A DNA stretch of 64,000 nt from Lichina pygmaea (taxonomy: Eukaryota > Ascomycota > Lichinomycetes > Lichinales > Lichinaceae). The notes beneath the pieces were generated by a model. The model was not told the origin of the DNA and searched no databases. It saw only the letters and a list, made by a program, of their open reading frames with translations. Both the position numbers and the translations under genes were made by a program. Shown piece by piece: positions 1-10,700 of this stretch (positions are counted from its first letter, which is position 1; each line of letters starts with the position of its first letter). Location of the stretch: contig OY730169.1 of the NCBI GenBank assembly GCA_963422465.1, positions 2,108,001 through 2,172,000 of the forward strand. Reading direction: 5' to 3'.

Positions 1-742
1 TAGCAGACGCCCGACGGATGCCATGGTTGCTGCCAATATGCGGCAACGATATAACTTGAAACAATTGATGTAGACGAAGAAGAACCCCGGATCGTCTATC
101 TGAAGCAGGGAGACGACATGTATGTGGAGAAAAAATTGAGATATTCCTTGTTCGGAAGGAACAACGCGAATTTGACTGTTCATGCGCCAAAAGAAGTCCT
201 TAGGGCAAGTCTTTCCCACAGGAAGCCCTGAATGAGAGCCAGAATTTGTGTGATTAGTCGCTCGTCCCTGCCACGGGTGTTCCGGACCTGAGGCGTCACC
301 ATGTTGATGTAGCTGCTAGTTCTTGCGGTGCCCTTGACCGACAGCGTCTGGTGAGGCTCACGAGCCATGACTAGCCCATGCCCCCCGGGTCCCACGGAAT
401 GGCAACTCGATCTGAAGCCAGCTTCCATGGTGTATGGTGTACGGTTTGAATCATTGACATATCGACAGTGCGATGTGACTGAGCAAGGCTGATATCTCAG
501 AGTTGTAGAACGACCCGTGAGGCTGTCGATTGTTAACGTTTCAATGCGGGTGCTTTACGCCTACAAGAAGCAGTGCACATACAGGTGCGCATCGGCCACC
601 GTAGAAGGAACTTCGGCTAGCGCCGGATAACGAATACGGTAGGTCATCGGTGTCGGAATATCTTGTGTCCCGACTCAGCTCTTCCCGGCGCTTCGGGCGA
701 CGTCAAGCGCAGCCGCCTTTTTCGAATCCAGACGACTCGACG
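1..742. other. Intergenic, 5' of CPSF30 gene
   Basis: No gene is recognised here. The longest open frames are short and resemble no family I know. The right-hand part presumably contains the promoter and 5' leader of the CPSF30 gene. An open frame continues upstream of its ATG, but only to a GTG at 650. Confidence 0.5.
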
Positions 743-1654
743 ATGGCCAAGAAAGAAGCTAACAGCACATCTACTGATCCAGCGCGTTACATACTCGATC
801 ACTCGGCGGTGCCTACCTTCTCCTTTGCCTTTGCGGAGTTTCTGAAGCAGGAATACCGCTTTGGTCTGGATCCGAACCGCCCTAGGTGCAGGGCTTTCCT
901 ACAGGGCCACTGTCCGTTGGGCAATTCTTGCCCGGACCAACATGTGGCTTCGACGCCTTTCAACGAGTGAGTGCCATCACTGTGGTGATGCACGGCCTCT
1001 TCCGAGTGGTTACAAGCTGACCATACCGTAGTCTAGTATGCAAGCATTGGTTGCGCGGTCTTTGCAAGAAAGGTGATGCCTGCGAGTTCCTACACGAGTA
1101 TAACTTGTACGTCGCCCCTTTGGAGCCTATGTTATGTTCTTCTTCTCCTCGGAGCTCGGTGCTGACATCACTCGGCGTTCAGGCGCAGAATGCCAGAATG
1201 CATCGCCTTCAATCGCAATCGATACTGCATGAACGGTGAAGAATGCCTTTATATACATGTCGACAGCGACGCGCGTCTCCCGCCGTGTCCGCACTACGAC
1301 AAAGGGTTCTGTCCCCTCGGCCCGCGTTGCTCGAAGAAGCATATTCGGAAGAGCATGTGTCCCTATTATTTGGCCGGGTTCTGCCCTGATGGGCGCAACT
1401 GCAAGGAAGGGGCACATCCGAAGTGGCCGACGACGGACCTTCCTCCACCGACGATCAAGATCAAGAAAGACCCCGCCGAGATTGAACGCGACATCATGGC
1501 CGCCATGGCACAGGATCAAGCGGAGCGCGGCGAAGACGGTGACAGGAGCAGAGATCGAGACAGGGACAGGGACCGGGGATATGGACAGCGTCGCGAATGG
1601 GGCGGCAGAGGATGGGGACGACCCTATAGGAATCGAAGACAGTTCGATCGCTGA
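743..1654 (+). CDS. yth1: mRNA 3'-end-processing protein Yth1 (CPSF30), five CCCH zinc fingers
   Basis: Nuclear subunit of the cleavage and polyadenylation factor. In this family it binds the polyadenylation signal on pre-mRNA and contacts Fip1. Exons 743-966, 1032-1106 and 1183-1654 join to 256 residues. The sequence shows five CCCH fingers at about residues 49-67, 78-96, 106-125, 135-153 and 159-178, each of C-x8-C-x5-C-x3/4-H type. The second junction restores the family linker YNLRRMPEC. The tail after residue 180 is charged and rich in Arg-Asp and Arg-Gly repeats. The ATG at 743 was chosen because the frame upstream has only a GTG and homologues begin near here. Five fingers and about 200-260 residues are normal for fungal Yth1. 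No sign of damage. Confidence 0.93.
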
Positions 1655-2907
1655 CTCCTACGTTCCCGTTTCTTGCCCTTGAGGCTTCGTCGACGGTGAT
1701 CGGCGCGAGGGACATATACCCAGGCGTTTTCGGTTCATGGCTTGGTGGAGCGTTCTTCATCCTTGAACGCTGTGTAAGGAGGGTGCGTGGGTCGGACCAT
1801 ATTTAGATCGCAGAGATCGTGGCAATATCTAGTCTCAAGCCGAGTGAAGCTTGTATATTCTCGTCGGTTGCAAGAGGCCAGCAGCAGCAGCAGCAGCAAT
1901 AATAGCAGCAGCAGCTATAACGAAAACGACGAGACAAAAGCGGAGCCAGTCACAAGAACGCTAGGACAGCCAATTGCAATCGAGCTCAACGCTTTCCCAC
2001 TCCAAACAAGTCACAGGCCACAATCGAAATCTATCGTTACTTCCTGACCCCTGAAGCAGAAGTCAAACCCCTTTTAAAAGAGTGGAGCTCAGGGCGTGTG
2101 GGCTAACTTGAAACAACACGACGCGATCCTAGTTCAAGGAAAAAATGAATGTAAAAGCTACTGAAGATGATCTTCCTAAGGCATTCGGCTGCAAAGGTTC
2201 TCCTGAGAGATCATTCATACGCTGCTTTCCTCCTTGTCCACGTATCATCGTCGCCTAGACCACGTAGTATTAGTTACTGGGACCAATCTGTCGACCGGGA
2301 GAAGAGTAAGTACCCCTCGTGCTTGCTATACTTACGTGCTGGGGTGGATCTGGGGAAGTGTTGAAATAGTACATACGTACCAGGGGGGAGGGAGGTTATG
2401 CGGTTTGGTTCCCTGTCCAGGAGGGCAAAGTATGCAAAGAGTCATTTTAGGGCTATAGCTGTATGATGTTGTTCTCATCCTTCACGGCATTGGTTCTCTC
2501 ATCCAGTGTTGTGTTGTAGACGGAAGCTTCCTGGTTCACCTTGTGAGTGACAGCTTTCCTCATCCTCTTACCCGATCATGCCAGATCTCGTACTCTATGA
2601 CGATATAAGAGAGGTCTAAGGAGTTTTCCCCCCCTACCCTTCCCTTCCCTCCCCGAATGTGACTGTGCCTCCGTGGAGGGGAGGTGAGATTTTGGTTGTA
2701 TTTGGACGTTCTGACAGGATTGATTAGAGTGGAATATACATCCTCGCTAGTGAACGAAACACTCTGCCTGGAACCCTACGCCAGATCAACGCCGCAAGTG
2801 GTGTTTCTGTTGGCCACCACAGATGCGTGAAGCTTCAAATATAAAAGACGTAGACGTGCTTCCGCCATGCCGTTCTGCGAATTCCCCCTCTCTCCACAGA
2901 AACCCCA
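1655..2907. other. Intergenic between convergent CPSF30 and DUF1776 genes
   Basis: Convergent 3' ends of two genes. It contains a short imperfect AGC-repeat tract near 1880-1915. No open frame here resembles a protein family. Both 3' untranslated regions should lie here. Confidence 0.5.
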
Positions 2908-4428
2908 TCAAGCAGCTTCAACATCTCCGTCGAGACCCTCACTGCCCACTCTTCGTCTGACGCCCAGCATGCGTCCGACGAGCGCGGGAGGAGCCCATCG
3001 CCCAACGACATCGTACAAGAGGCTGCCGCTGCCGACATGCACGACCTTTGGCGAGCGGGTGCTGGTCGTCAAGGTATCGAAGACGGCACGATGGAGCTCA
3101 CGCAGCGGAGTTCCTCGGAGACGGCCTTCGTGCTCGCCACCGACGCCGCTCCAGGTCTTGGTAGCGGGCGCCTGCGACAGGTAAGTTTTGCCGTATGCCG
3201 TCCGGGCGCTTGAAGACCAGGTGAGAACATCGGCACGGGTGGCGTGGGAGTACGCAGCTTGGGAATGGTTTCTGCTGCCGCTGCCGGGGACGTTGCTGCG
3301 GTCGAACGTGCCAAGTTTGAAGTGCGTGACCTGTACGCCTGTCGGGGCGAGCTCGGCGCGGAGCGTTTTGCCGTAGGATTCTAGCGCCGAGATGACGGAG
3401 CTTTCGATGCCGTGGAAAGGTAGGGAGACGGACGGGATGATGCTTGGGGCCAGAAGGAGGATGGGGGCTTTGAAGTCGCAGATGCTGCGGAGAAAGGCCT
3501 GTGTCGTGGTTACCGTTCCGAGAATCTTGACGTTTAACGCGTCGGCCCAAGTCTCGGGCGAGATGGTTTCCAGCGGGCCAGATGGGTATGAAGTGTCAGG
3601 AACGAGGATGAAGCCCGCCAGTTTCAGGTGGTGCGGTATTGCGCCCGAAAACGCAACCTGTGGGAGGTGGAGATATCTGTCGAAGCGGTCGACAGCAATC
3701 TTGGTACTTGAAGGCTAGTCCCGAGGGTGTCAGCGGGACCGAAACTCGGCACGGATCTTATCGTACTACCCACATCTGTGATATCTAACATCAACGGCCG
3801 GATGTCTGCTCGAGACTGGTTGTGGATCATCTGCTCCTCCTCGAGAGAGTTGGCCACAACGTAGACGATGAAGCCTCGACGTTCCAGATCCAGAGACAGT
3901 GATCGCGACAGTGGTTCCGACGCAGGTCCCGCGATGACTGTAGCGCAGCTTAGACCCAGGAATCTTTAATGGGCCCTCGTCGGGTAAACCTACCGACAAC
4001 CTCCTTCCTTGCTCCGTTGCTGGCCCGCCGTGCCCTTCTCCTCTTTTTCGAGTGTCTGTAGCGGCGGTAGACGTAGAGGCCATGCGCGCCAACAGTGATG
4101 ACGATGACGGCGGTGACAATCTGATGCCGTCGAATCCATTTTGTCACGGCGCCGAAGATTCTTTCTACAGCCCGCACGGGCTTCTGCGGAGGAGGTGGTG
4201 GTGGCTGGAGGCGAGATGATCCAAGGTTCCAGGCTGGTGATAAGTGATCTTTCAACAGTCCCGCCACCTGGTTGATGTGTGTGTCGACGGCGTCGGCCAC
4301 TTGTGCCGAGTACCGACGGACGTCATTTGGAATGGATGAGAGCTGGCTGAGCGTTAGCCATGCTCTTCTCTATTGCGACCAAGGACCCGACTCACTACAT
4401 CCAGAAAGTACAGATCGTCACTCGACAT
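2908..4428 (-). CDS. DUF1776 family membrane-anchored, SDR-like protein
   Basis: Four exons, 4428-4396, 4342-3994, 3937-3774 and 3714-2908, join to 450 residues. The first exon encodes MSSDDLYFLDV and splices to LSSIPNDVRRYSAQ, a conserved start of this fungal family, so ATG 4428 is well supported. A proline-rich linker is followed by one hydrophobic segment at about residues 86-103 with basic residues on its carboxyl side. The rest resembles a short-chain dehydrogenase fold: SLDLERRGF, DIRPLMLDIT, a PETWADALNVKILG stretch and a late SYGKTL helix. A classical catalytic Tyr-x3-Lys is not certain. Function in this family is unproven; a membrane-bound oxidoreductase-like role is inference. It diverges from the Wss1 gene across about 460 bp. 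Confidence 0.88.
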
Positions 4429-4887
4429 TCTGCAGGGGAGATCTTCGAAGTCCTACCTACGGCGCGACTACCTTGCGATATGAAGCTTGGGATCAGAACC
4501 GACCTGTTTCTACGTGGCGTGCGTGGGTGCCACATGATCACGTGACATATGATGGTCTCTTCTTACGTTGCGTACCGTACGGCACGGTACGCTCGTAGAG
4601 CGGTTGTTTGACGACAATACCTTTCTGGTGACATCAAGGCTTGCAGATAGCCAGTAGTGACTGGTGTACCTTTGGGGCGAATAAGACTTGACGTCAAATA
4701 ATCCTGGCGTGACCGGTAGGCAGTATGGTCTTGCGTAAGCTCATTTCCATGTCGTTCCACGCTGAGCTACAGTGCCCTCCTGACGATGTTGCTCGGTTCA
4801 TTTCCATCTGCCCATATATTCAAGTCCGTCTACACCGTTCTGACCGAGGTGCAGCCATCAAGTCTATCTTAAAAGTACCTCGCCAAT
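4429..4887. promoter_or_regulatory. Divergent promoter region, DUF1776 / Wss1
   Basis: A 459 bp interval separates two outward-facing start codons, so both promoters must lie in it. It contains a TACCGTACGGCACGGTAC palindrome around 4573-4590. No TATA box was convincing. Confidence 0.45.
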
Positions 4888-6324
4888 ATGAGAGAAATCG
4901 ACCCGCTGGTGTCCAGCTTCGTCCACCTCAAGGAGAAGCCGCGCGAAGCAGATGCTTTGAAGACTCTGCAGCGTGTCGCCTCCTTGGTCAAGCCGCTCAT
5001 GAGGCAGCGAGGATGGCGAGTAGGGACGTTGGTCGAGTTTTTCCCCCCGGAGCCTAATCTCTTGGGTGAGTCGCTGGGCATTTCAGCCCGCTTGGTCAGG
5101 TAGCCAGACCGCGCCTGATGCGACGGACGTTCTTCCAGGCATCAACTGGAACAAAGGACAGCAGATATGTCTTCGGTTACGATATCCTGGGGACGAGAAG
5201 CAGTTCTTGCCGCTAGATCAAGTGTTAGATACCATGCTACATGAGTACGCCTTTTAGTCGCTGATTGCCCGGATATTGCACCACAAAGACCACGGCCAAC
5301 CACTTCTCTTGCTTGAATTAGGCTAAGCCACATCGTCCATGGACCCCACGACGCCCAGTTTCATGCGCTATGGCAGCAGCTGCGCGATGAGCACGAGGAG
5401 CTTGCCAGCAAAGGGTATACCGGAGAAGGGTTCCTTTCGACGGGGCGCAAGCTGGGAGGTAAAAAGATGCCGATGCACGAGGCTCGCCGGCGAGCGCGGG
5501 CTGCGGCGGAACAACGACGCGTGCTGAGCACCGGCTCGGGACAGCGACTCGGAGGCATGCCGGTGCGTCGGGGGGCGGACATACGCAAAGTCATCGCCGA
5601 CGCCGCCCAGAGTCGAACAAATATCACCAGGGGGTGCGGTTCTGGCGCCAAGGACACCAGAGCCCTCGCGGAAGAGGCCACGTGCAACGGATTCCGGACC
5701 CAGGCCGAGGAAGACGACGCGAACGAACGGGCCATCATGGATGCGTACATTGAGCTTCTGCAGGAGGAAGAGAAGGAGAAGTGGGGCGAGGCGTACGTGC
5801 CGCCTTCGGCACAGAATCCGGGTGGCCCAGTCAGCAGCGCAGGATCGAGCACGAACGGCGCTCGCTCCGGGGGCAAGGACCGTCCAGTCTCGTTGTCGTC
5901 ATCAGCGAGTTCCACATCATCGTCATCAACCTCGTCGAGCACGTCGAAGCCCGCTGCGTCAAGGACGATACAGCACGCCCATCGTCTCCCGTCCGCCCCG
6001 TCGACGACAGCATGGGCCTGCCCCATATGCACCCTCGAGAACCCGCTCGAATATCTCTGCTGCGACGCCTGCGGTCTCGAAAGACCGGAGAGCCTGTCAG
6101 CGACCATAAGCACCAGCAGAAACAGCTCCAGCGCGAGCAGGGACAACCCGAGAAAGCGCCCGTCACGAGCAGAACCCGCAGGCGCGAGCGCATCGAGAAG
6201 CACGGGCCAGACGCCGACGAACAACGCGGCACCGGGCCACTGGCTCTGCCACCGCTGCGGCACGGCCATGGAGGCTCAGTGGTGGACATGCTCGGTCTGT
6301 GGGACCATGAAGTTGACGTCGTAG
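4888..6324 (+). CDS. wss1: Wss1-type WLM-domain DNA-protein crosslink metalloprotease
   Basis: Predicted DNA-dependent zinc protease that degrades proteins covalently trapped on DNA in the nucleus, as known for yeast Wss1. Exons 4888-5065, 5139-5244 and 5322-6324 join to 428 residues. The WLM domain occupies about residues 1-150, and the active-site sequence HELSHIVHGPHDAQFH begins at residue 94; the zinc-binding and catalytic His-Glu pair is intact. The second intron splits the codon of the catalytic Glu95 (GA/G). A charged, Ser-rich middle leads to two RanBP2-type zinc fingers, starting with Trp at residues 326 and 402, each with four cysteines. These fingers and the WLM core match the family. 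A Cdc48-binding motif was not identified with certainty. ATG 4888 gives the usual MREIDPLVSSF start. Confidence 0.92.
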
Positions 6325-7045
6325 TACGTACAACGAACGCGCTTCGATCGATCGCAGTCTACTGCTGTAAACAGCCAAAGGGTTCTTTTGAGCCCCATCT
6401 CATCTTTTCGGCGACAAGTCTACTCCCTCTCGGTCTAATGATCACTCCTATCCTATCCTATCCTAGTTTCTCGACCTTGTCCGCATTGGTTTCTCATCGT
6501 TCTCAAGCCACGCTCAAACCATGCTCAAACCATGCTCAAGCCATGCTCAAGCCATGCTCAAGCCATGCTCAAGCCATGCTCAAGCCATGCTCAAGCCATG
6601 CCCATCTTGTTGAAATCATGCTTGTCATATTCAAGCCACGCTCGAGGTCGAGAGATGCCGATAGAGGAAAACAACCTACAGCACGATACGTGTGCGCCGT
6701 GAGAGAAGAATGATGAGTGCGTCGACGATGAAGCACGTACAGTGCTTTTGCGTCTCACTCGGAGTATGCTCTGTGTCCTGCTCTAAGCATGCTCGATGTT
6801 TTGGTCCTTCATATTTTTGTGATCCGCTCGTAGGCCAGGATAGATAAAGCCGCAAAAGATAACCGGCGCTCCACCCCCCGACTCCCAAGGAGAGACAAAG
6901 AGAAAACCCCATCGTGTATATGTACAATCGTCAAGTCCCCTTTGGACTTACGAATGGGGGTGGTCCAAGAGAAGGCGGTCCTTGCTTCGTCCGGATGAAA
7001 CCGTGACCGTCAAAAGAAAAAAGTGGCCGGTCTCGTCAGATGGCG
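6325..7045. other. Intergenic between convergent Wss1 and FAR-17a-like genes
   Basis: No gene is seen. It contains the 11-bp minisatellite described separately, followed by several isolated degenerate copies of the same unit to about 6650. Confidence 0.5.
6502..6600 (+). repeat. 11-bp minisatellite, nine units (CTCAAGCCATG)
   Basis: Nine head-to-tail copies of CTCAAGCCATG are visible. The first is CTCAAGCCACG and the next two are CTCAAACCATG, so the left edge is the more diverged. It lies about 180 bp after the Wss1 stop codon. Confidence 0.95.
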
Positions 7046-8092
7046 TTACGGTGCCACTCGACCCTGCTGCTGCTGCTGCTGTTTCTCGAGATCGAGCGAC
7101 GCGCTGGGACTCGCTTTTGTAGGGACGGCAGGGGACACGTCGCCGAGGGTGGCAAGCTCGGATGACCCCGGGGCAAGAGGCCTTCTTCGCTCGGTCAACC
7201 GCATCCGCAGCCAGATCAGCGTCCGAGCGAGCAGGAAGATGACAATAACGGCGGCTAGAATGCCAAAGGCAAATATTGCCACACGGCCGCGACCGCCGAC
7301 GCGAGGATCCAAAAAGTCGTAGGGGAAGAAACCCTGCGTGGCGTAGGTCACGTAAGAGAGGCCGACGTAGAGCACCAGCACGACCACGAGCGGCAAGACG
7401 TGCAGAAACGGCGGGGGGGCCGTCCTCGGAAGGACAATCTCCAGGAAGGCGAAGACGGCGTTGAGAACGTGTTGCGAGATCTACGCAGAAGTGTGAGCGG
7501 CGTCGGGCTCGTGGGCACCATGGCAGTGCCAGGGGAAGGGGGACAGGGGTCACTTACGCCGCTCCAAGCGCTGTATGACGTCGAAAACGGCTCGGACAAG
7601 ATGGCCCAGTAGACGACTGGTTCGACCGATCAGCATTCGGCTCCAGCCTCGACCCTCCGAAAGCTGCTACTCACCGGTCACCAGGAAGGGATACGTGACG
7701 ATGGACGAGTAGTAGATGCTGTGCAGGGCCTGCAGCGGCCGGGGCCACCGGTTGAGGAAGGGCGCGCCCGCGGCCAAGAGCGCCAAGGTGTGCAAGGTGG
7801 CGAACAAGAAGTAGAAGGCAATGCCCCAGTACGTCAGGACGGTGAAATAGCTGAATTGCCGGCCGGCGTCATCGGCGGACCAGCCGAGCGTGATCAACGA
7901 GACGGTAAAGGCATACAGACACTGGCGACGATGGTCAGCGAGCCGACGCATGGGCCGGTCACGGTCAAGGCCACGAACCAGCAAGGCTCGGTATGCGAAC
8001 AGAACCCATGGAGGCAACAACCACGACGTCGCGAACCGGTGAAAGGGATCGAACGGCGCATCGACGCCCAGTAGCGAGTAGAGCTTGGCCAT
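7046..8092 (-). CDS. FAR-17a/AIG1-like (UPF0641-type) integral membrane protein
   Basis: Exons 8092-7979, 7921-7675, 7616-7558 and 7480-7046 join to 284 residues. About six hydrophobic segments are spread through the protein. Conserved-looking stretches include a MAKLYSLLG start, FSYFTVLTYWGIAFYF, YSSIVTYPFL and a VTYATQGFFPYDFLDP loop. These match fungal FAR-17a/AIG1-like proteins. Human members AIG1 and ADTRP hydrolyse fatty-acid esters of hydroxy fatty acids; transferring that activity here is inference. ATG 8092 sits in a strong AAGATGGCC context; the only in-frame start upstream is a GTG at 8101. The first intron (7922-7978, 57 bp) is stop-free and a multiple of three, so it could be misread as coding. 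The tail is a Gln run encoded by CAG repeats. Confidence 0.8.
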
Positions 8093-9214
8093 CTTGTTCA
8101 CCGGTCGTCTCCTGCGTTCTCGTTCTTCGGCGTTCTGCCCGTTCGTCGTCGTCGGACCTCAGTGGGTGGTGGTTCTACCACCGGAGATGCCCCTTCTCTC
8201 GCCCGTCGAGAGGGGCGATCTCGTTGATATATTCTCGTCCCAACACATACTGCAGGTCAAGAGGGATAAAAGAAAGAAAGCAAGGGAGCGCTTGGAGCGA
8301 GTGCGGAATGAAGCTGTCTGGTCTAGCTTCATTCAGGTCGTCTCGCCTTCTCCTTGCGAGAAGGCGAACCCCTTGCGACGGTGGCGAGGTCGCCGTACAT
8401 AGGTACCTCACGTACCCTTACCGGTCAAGCCAGCTGCCGGAAGCGCTGTCGAGTAGTAGAAGTACGTACGAGGATGTACGTAAGTACTCCGTACGAGGGG
8501 TATCCCTTTGAACGTATGTACTGCACAGGCACCTTGAGGCCTGTGAGGCCCAAGCGATCGTTACACCCGTCCGAGATCCGAAGTTCGGTGTAAAATGGCC
8601 GATGCGGGCTCGGCTCCGAAGGCCGCCTCGTACGCATCGTATTCGCCGCTCACTTCCGCAGCCCTGGCGTGCCCGGCTGCCGTCGACGCAAGAGCCTCAA
8701 TTCTGTCTGGAGACGTCCATCTGATTGTTAGTGGCACGCCGTCGGTACGGTATCACGGAGAGATGTTGGTATTGTCACATCACATATGATCATTGCGCCA
8801 ACAGCATGTAGGGGTACCCCCATTCTTGCTCCTGAAAGCTCCTTCTCGGCTGCTGCTTACTATGATAGACTTCAAAAGTAAGGATTCAACTGTCAAGAGT
8901 CATGAGACTCTCCAAGTTTTACGGACGTATGTAGCTTTTCCAGATCCCCCCCTCGGACCGCCATACCCCACGTGACTCTTGCGCCACCTGCGCCATCACA
9001 AGCCGCGTACCTACAACTTACCCTGTCTTTGCACTGTACCGGTACTTCCGTACGGAGTACACGTACTCAACCTGCTGAATGCCCCCACCGACCACGATCC
9101 TGCTGATGACAACGCTACGCTCCGCCGACTTGACCTCTGTACGGGGGGTACGAAGTACAGGCCTCCCACCACTGCTGTACAAGGCTACGAGGGGGTGGTA
9201 TGTTTGGTACCTTT
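8093..9214. other. Intergenic, 5' of FAR-17a-like gene
   Basis: No gene is recognised. GTAC-centred palindromic motifs recur near 8440-8520 and 9040-9065. The right end runs into the tail of a LINE fragment on the minus strand. Confidence 0.45.
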
Positions 9215-10700
9215 GTACTGGTAATTGATTGATTGATTGAATTCCTACGCCGTTCTAGCTCTAGTGTATCTAGGCTATGCCGGGTCAACTATAGAATTAG
9301 GCTAGGAAAACTCCAACGAGTAAAAAACCTCTCCCCGCAGCACCTAAGGCAGTGCTATCCTATCGAGTAATCTGTGAAACATGGGGGGGTGACTGGTTAG
9401 TAGCCAGTCTCCAGCTGCTCCTGAGCCCAGGAGAACTGCGGAAGGACACCGTGGCGTAGGATCCATGAGGTGAGGGTGGTGGCGGGCTGTGGGCGTGATA
9501 TCATCACCTGGTAGTCAGTAGTAGCAGCCGCAGTGTATAAACTGCGGTGTACTCGCTGCAGCCGTGGGCAGTCTAGGCCACAGTTGAGCTATGCCGAGGC
9601 ATAGCGCGGAGTCGACATCCTGTGCAGGGTCTCTGCCACACTTCCCCGCAGTCCTGAGGCCTTTTGCGCTCCGCCGTGTACGCTCACCCCTAGGTCCTGC
9701 TTCAGAGCGCTGGGTTGCCAGCCCGGAGCCCACACTCCAACTGCAGTTTGCTCCTTGAGCCTGTCATTTGCAGCCTGAGCCTGCACTCTGTACAGACCAG
9801 CATGCACTTCCGTCCTCTCAGGCCATATAGACAGTCTTGTAGTAGGCCCAGACCCTACTGCCGTCACTGCCATTATATGCCACGCCCCGCAGCTCTCGCT
9901 GTTTCGCGTTGCCTCTGTAGATCTCTCGTACAGAGGCTGACCATGCCTCGCAGGCTCTACGGACCCTGCAGGCCATGCCAGCACCTGCAGGACCGCCTTT
10001 CCAGCCCACTAACCAAGTAGGGAGAAGTCTCTGTCTGCCCGCTGTCACCTGTGGGGCCCCAGTTGTACGTGGTGGCCCACTGGAGATCCAGTGCCCTGGC
10101 CCCGGTCTGTAGGTGGCCTGAAGAGAATCCATGGCAAGACCTTAGGCAAAACCATCAAGCCAGCACTTTGACTATCACACGGCCCTTAGGTACTGGAGCG
10201 GTGGAAACCCTTTGTGCCACCTGCTCGCCTTCTTTAACACGTAGTCCCCGTTTGATTAGCAACACCACAGTACAGACATCACTCCCCTCCTAGAACAAGA
10301 TCCTTGATGCATCAGCTGCTGGAGACTCTGCTGGAAGGGGGGTGTGCGATAGGAACTCCTCTCGTCTACCCCAGAGGTGCCCTGTCGGGTGTCTAGACTT
10401 CACATCCACCAGTTGCAAGGCTGGCTTCGGGCCGTAGCGTACATGGTAGACATCTGTCGGGTGGTTTTCATAACCAGTTTGGTTGAAGTCCTCTGTTCTG
10501 CTGATGTCGCTTCGCGGGGGTGTCCAGGGTGCCTGCGTGACACCTCCGGTGGCCTGTCGCTCTGCGGGCACCAGCAGCTCGACTGGTGACTCAATCAGCT
10601 CTCGGTGCAGCAACTACAAGCAGCTTGGGAGACTGCCTGCCATCGCTGCCCTGAGGTTCCCAGCCTGCACCGCGTGGAGGTTTGAGTCGTCGCAGGCCTT
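9215..10700 (-). mobile_element. Degenerate non-LTR retrotransposon (LINE) fragment, copy A
   Basis: Read on the minus strand, the last 400 bp (about 9640 to 9222) align by eye with two plus-strand copies at 16.1-16.5 and 16.95-17.37 kb, and end in an AATC-repeat tail (9222-9240). Shared blocks include GGCTCAGGAGCAGCTGG, ACTCGATAGGATAG and AGCCTAGATACACTAG. Upstream, at 9700-10010, the minus strand shows scraps resembling an RNase H region (a GSDG stretch, then RTEVHAGLYRVQA) in different frames. No intact reverse transcriptase is present. The upstream limit near 10700 is a guess; the 3' end is well defined. Confidence 0.65.

Noticed and set aside
1787-2047. 86-codon Ser-rich open frame after CPSF30
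   Set aside because: The serine run is an AGC microsatellite. No ATG start or homology; likely 3' flank.
5361-6269. 302-codon open frame on the minus strand
   Set aside because: Lies antisense to the Wss1 third exon. Composition is a GC-rich shadow with no family motif.
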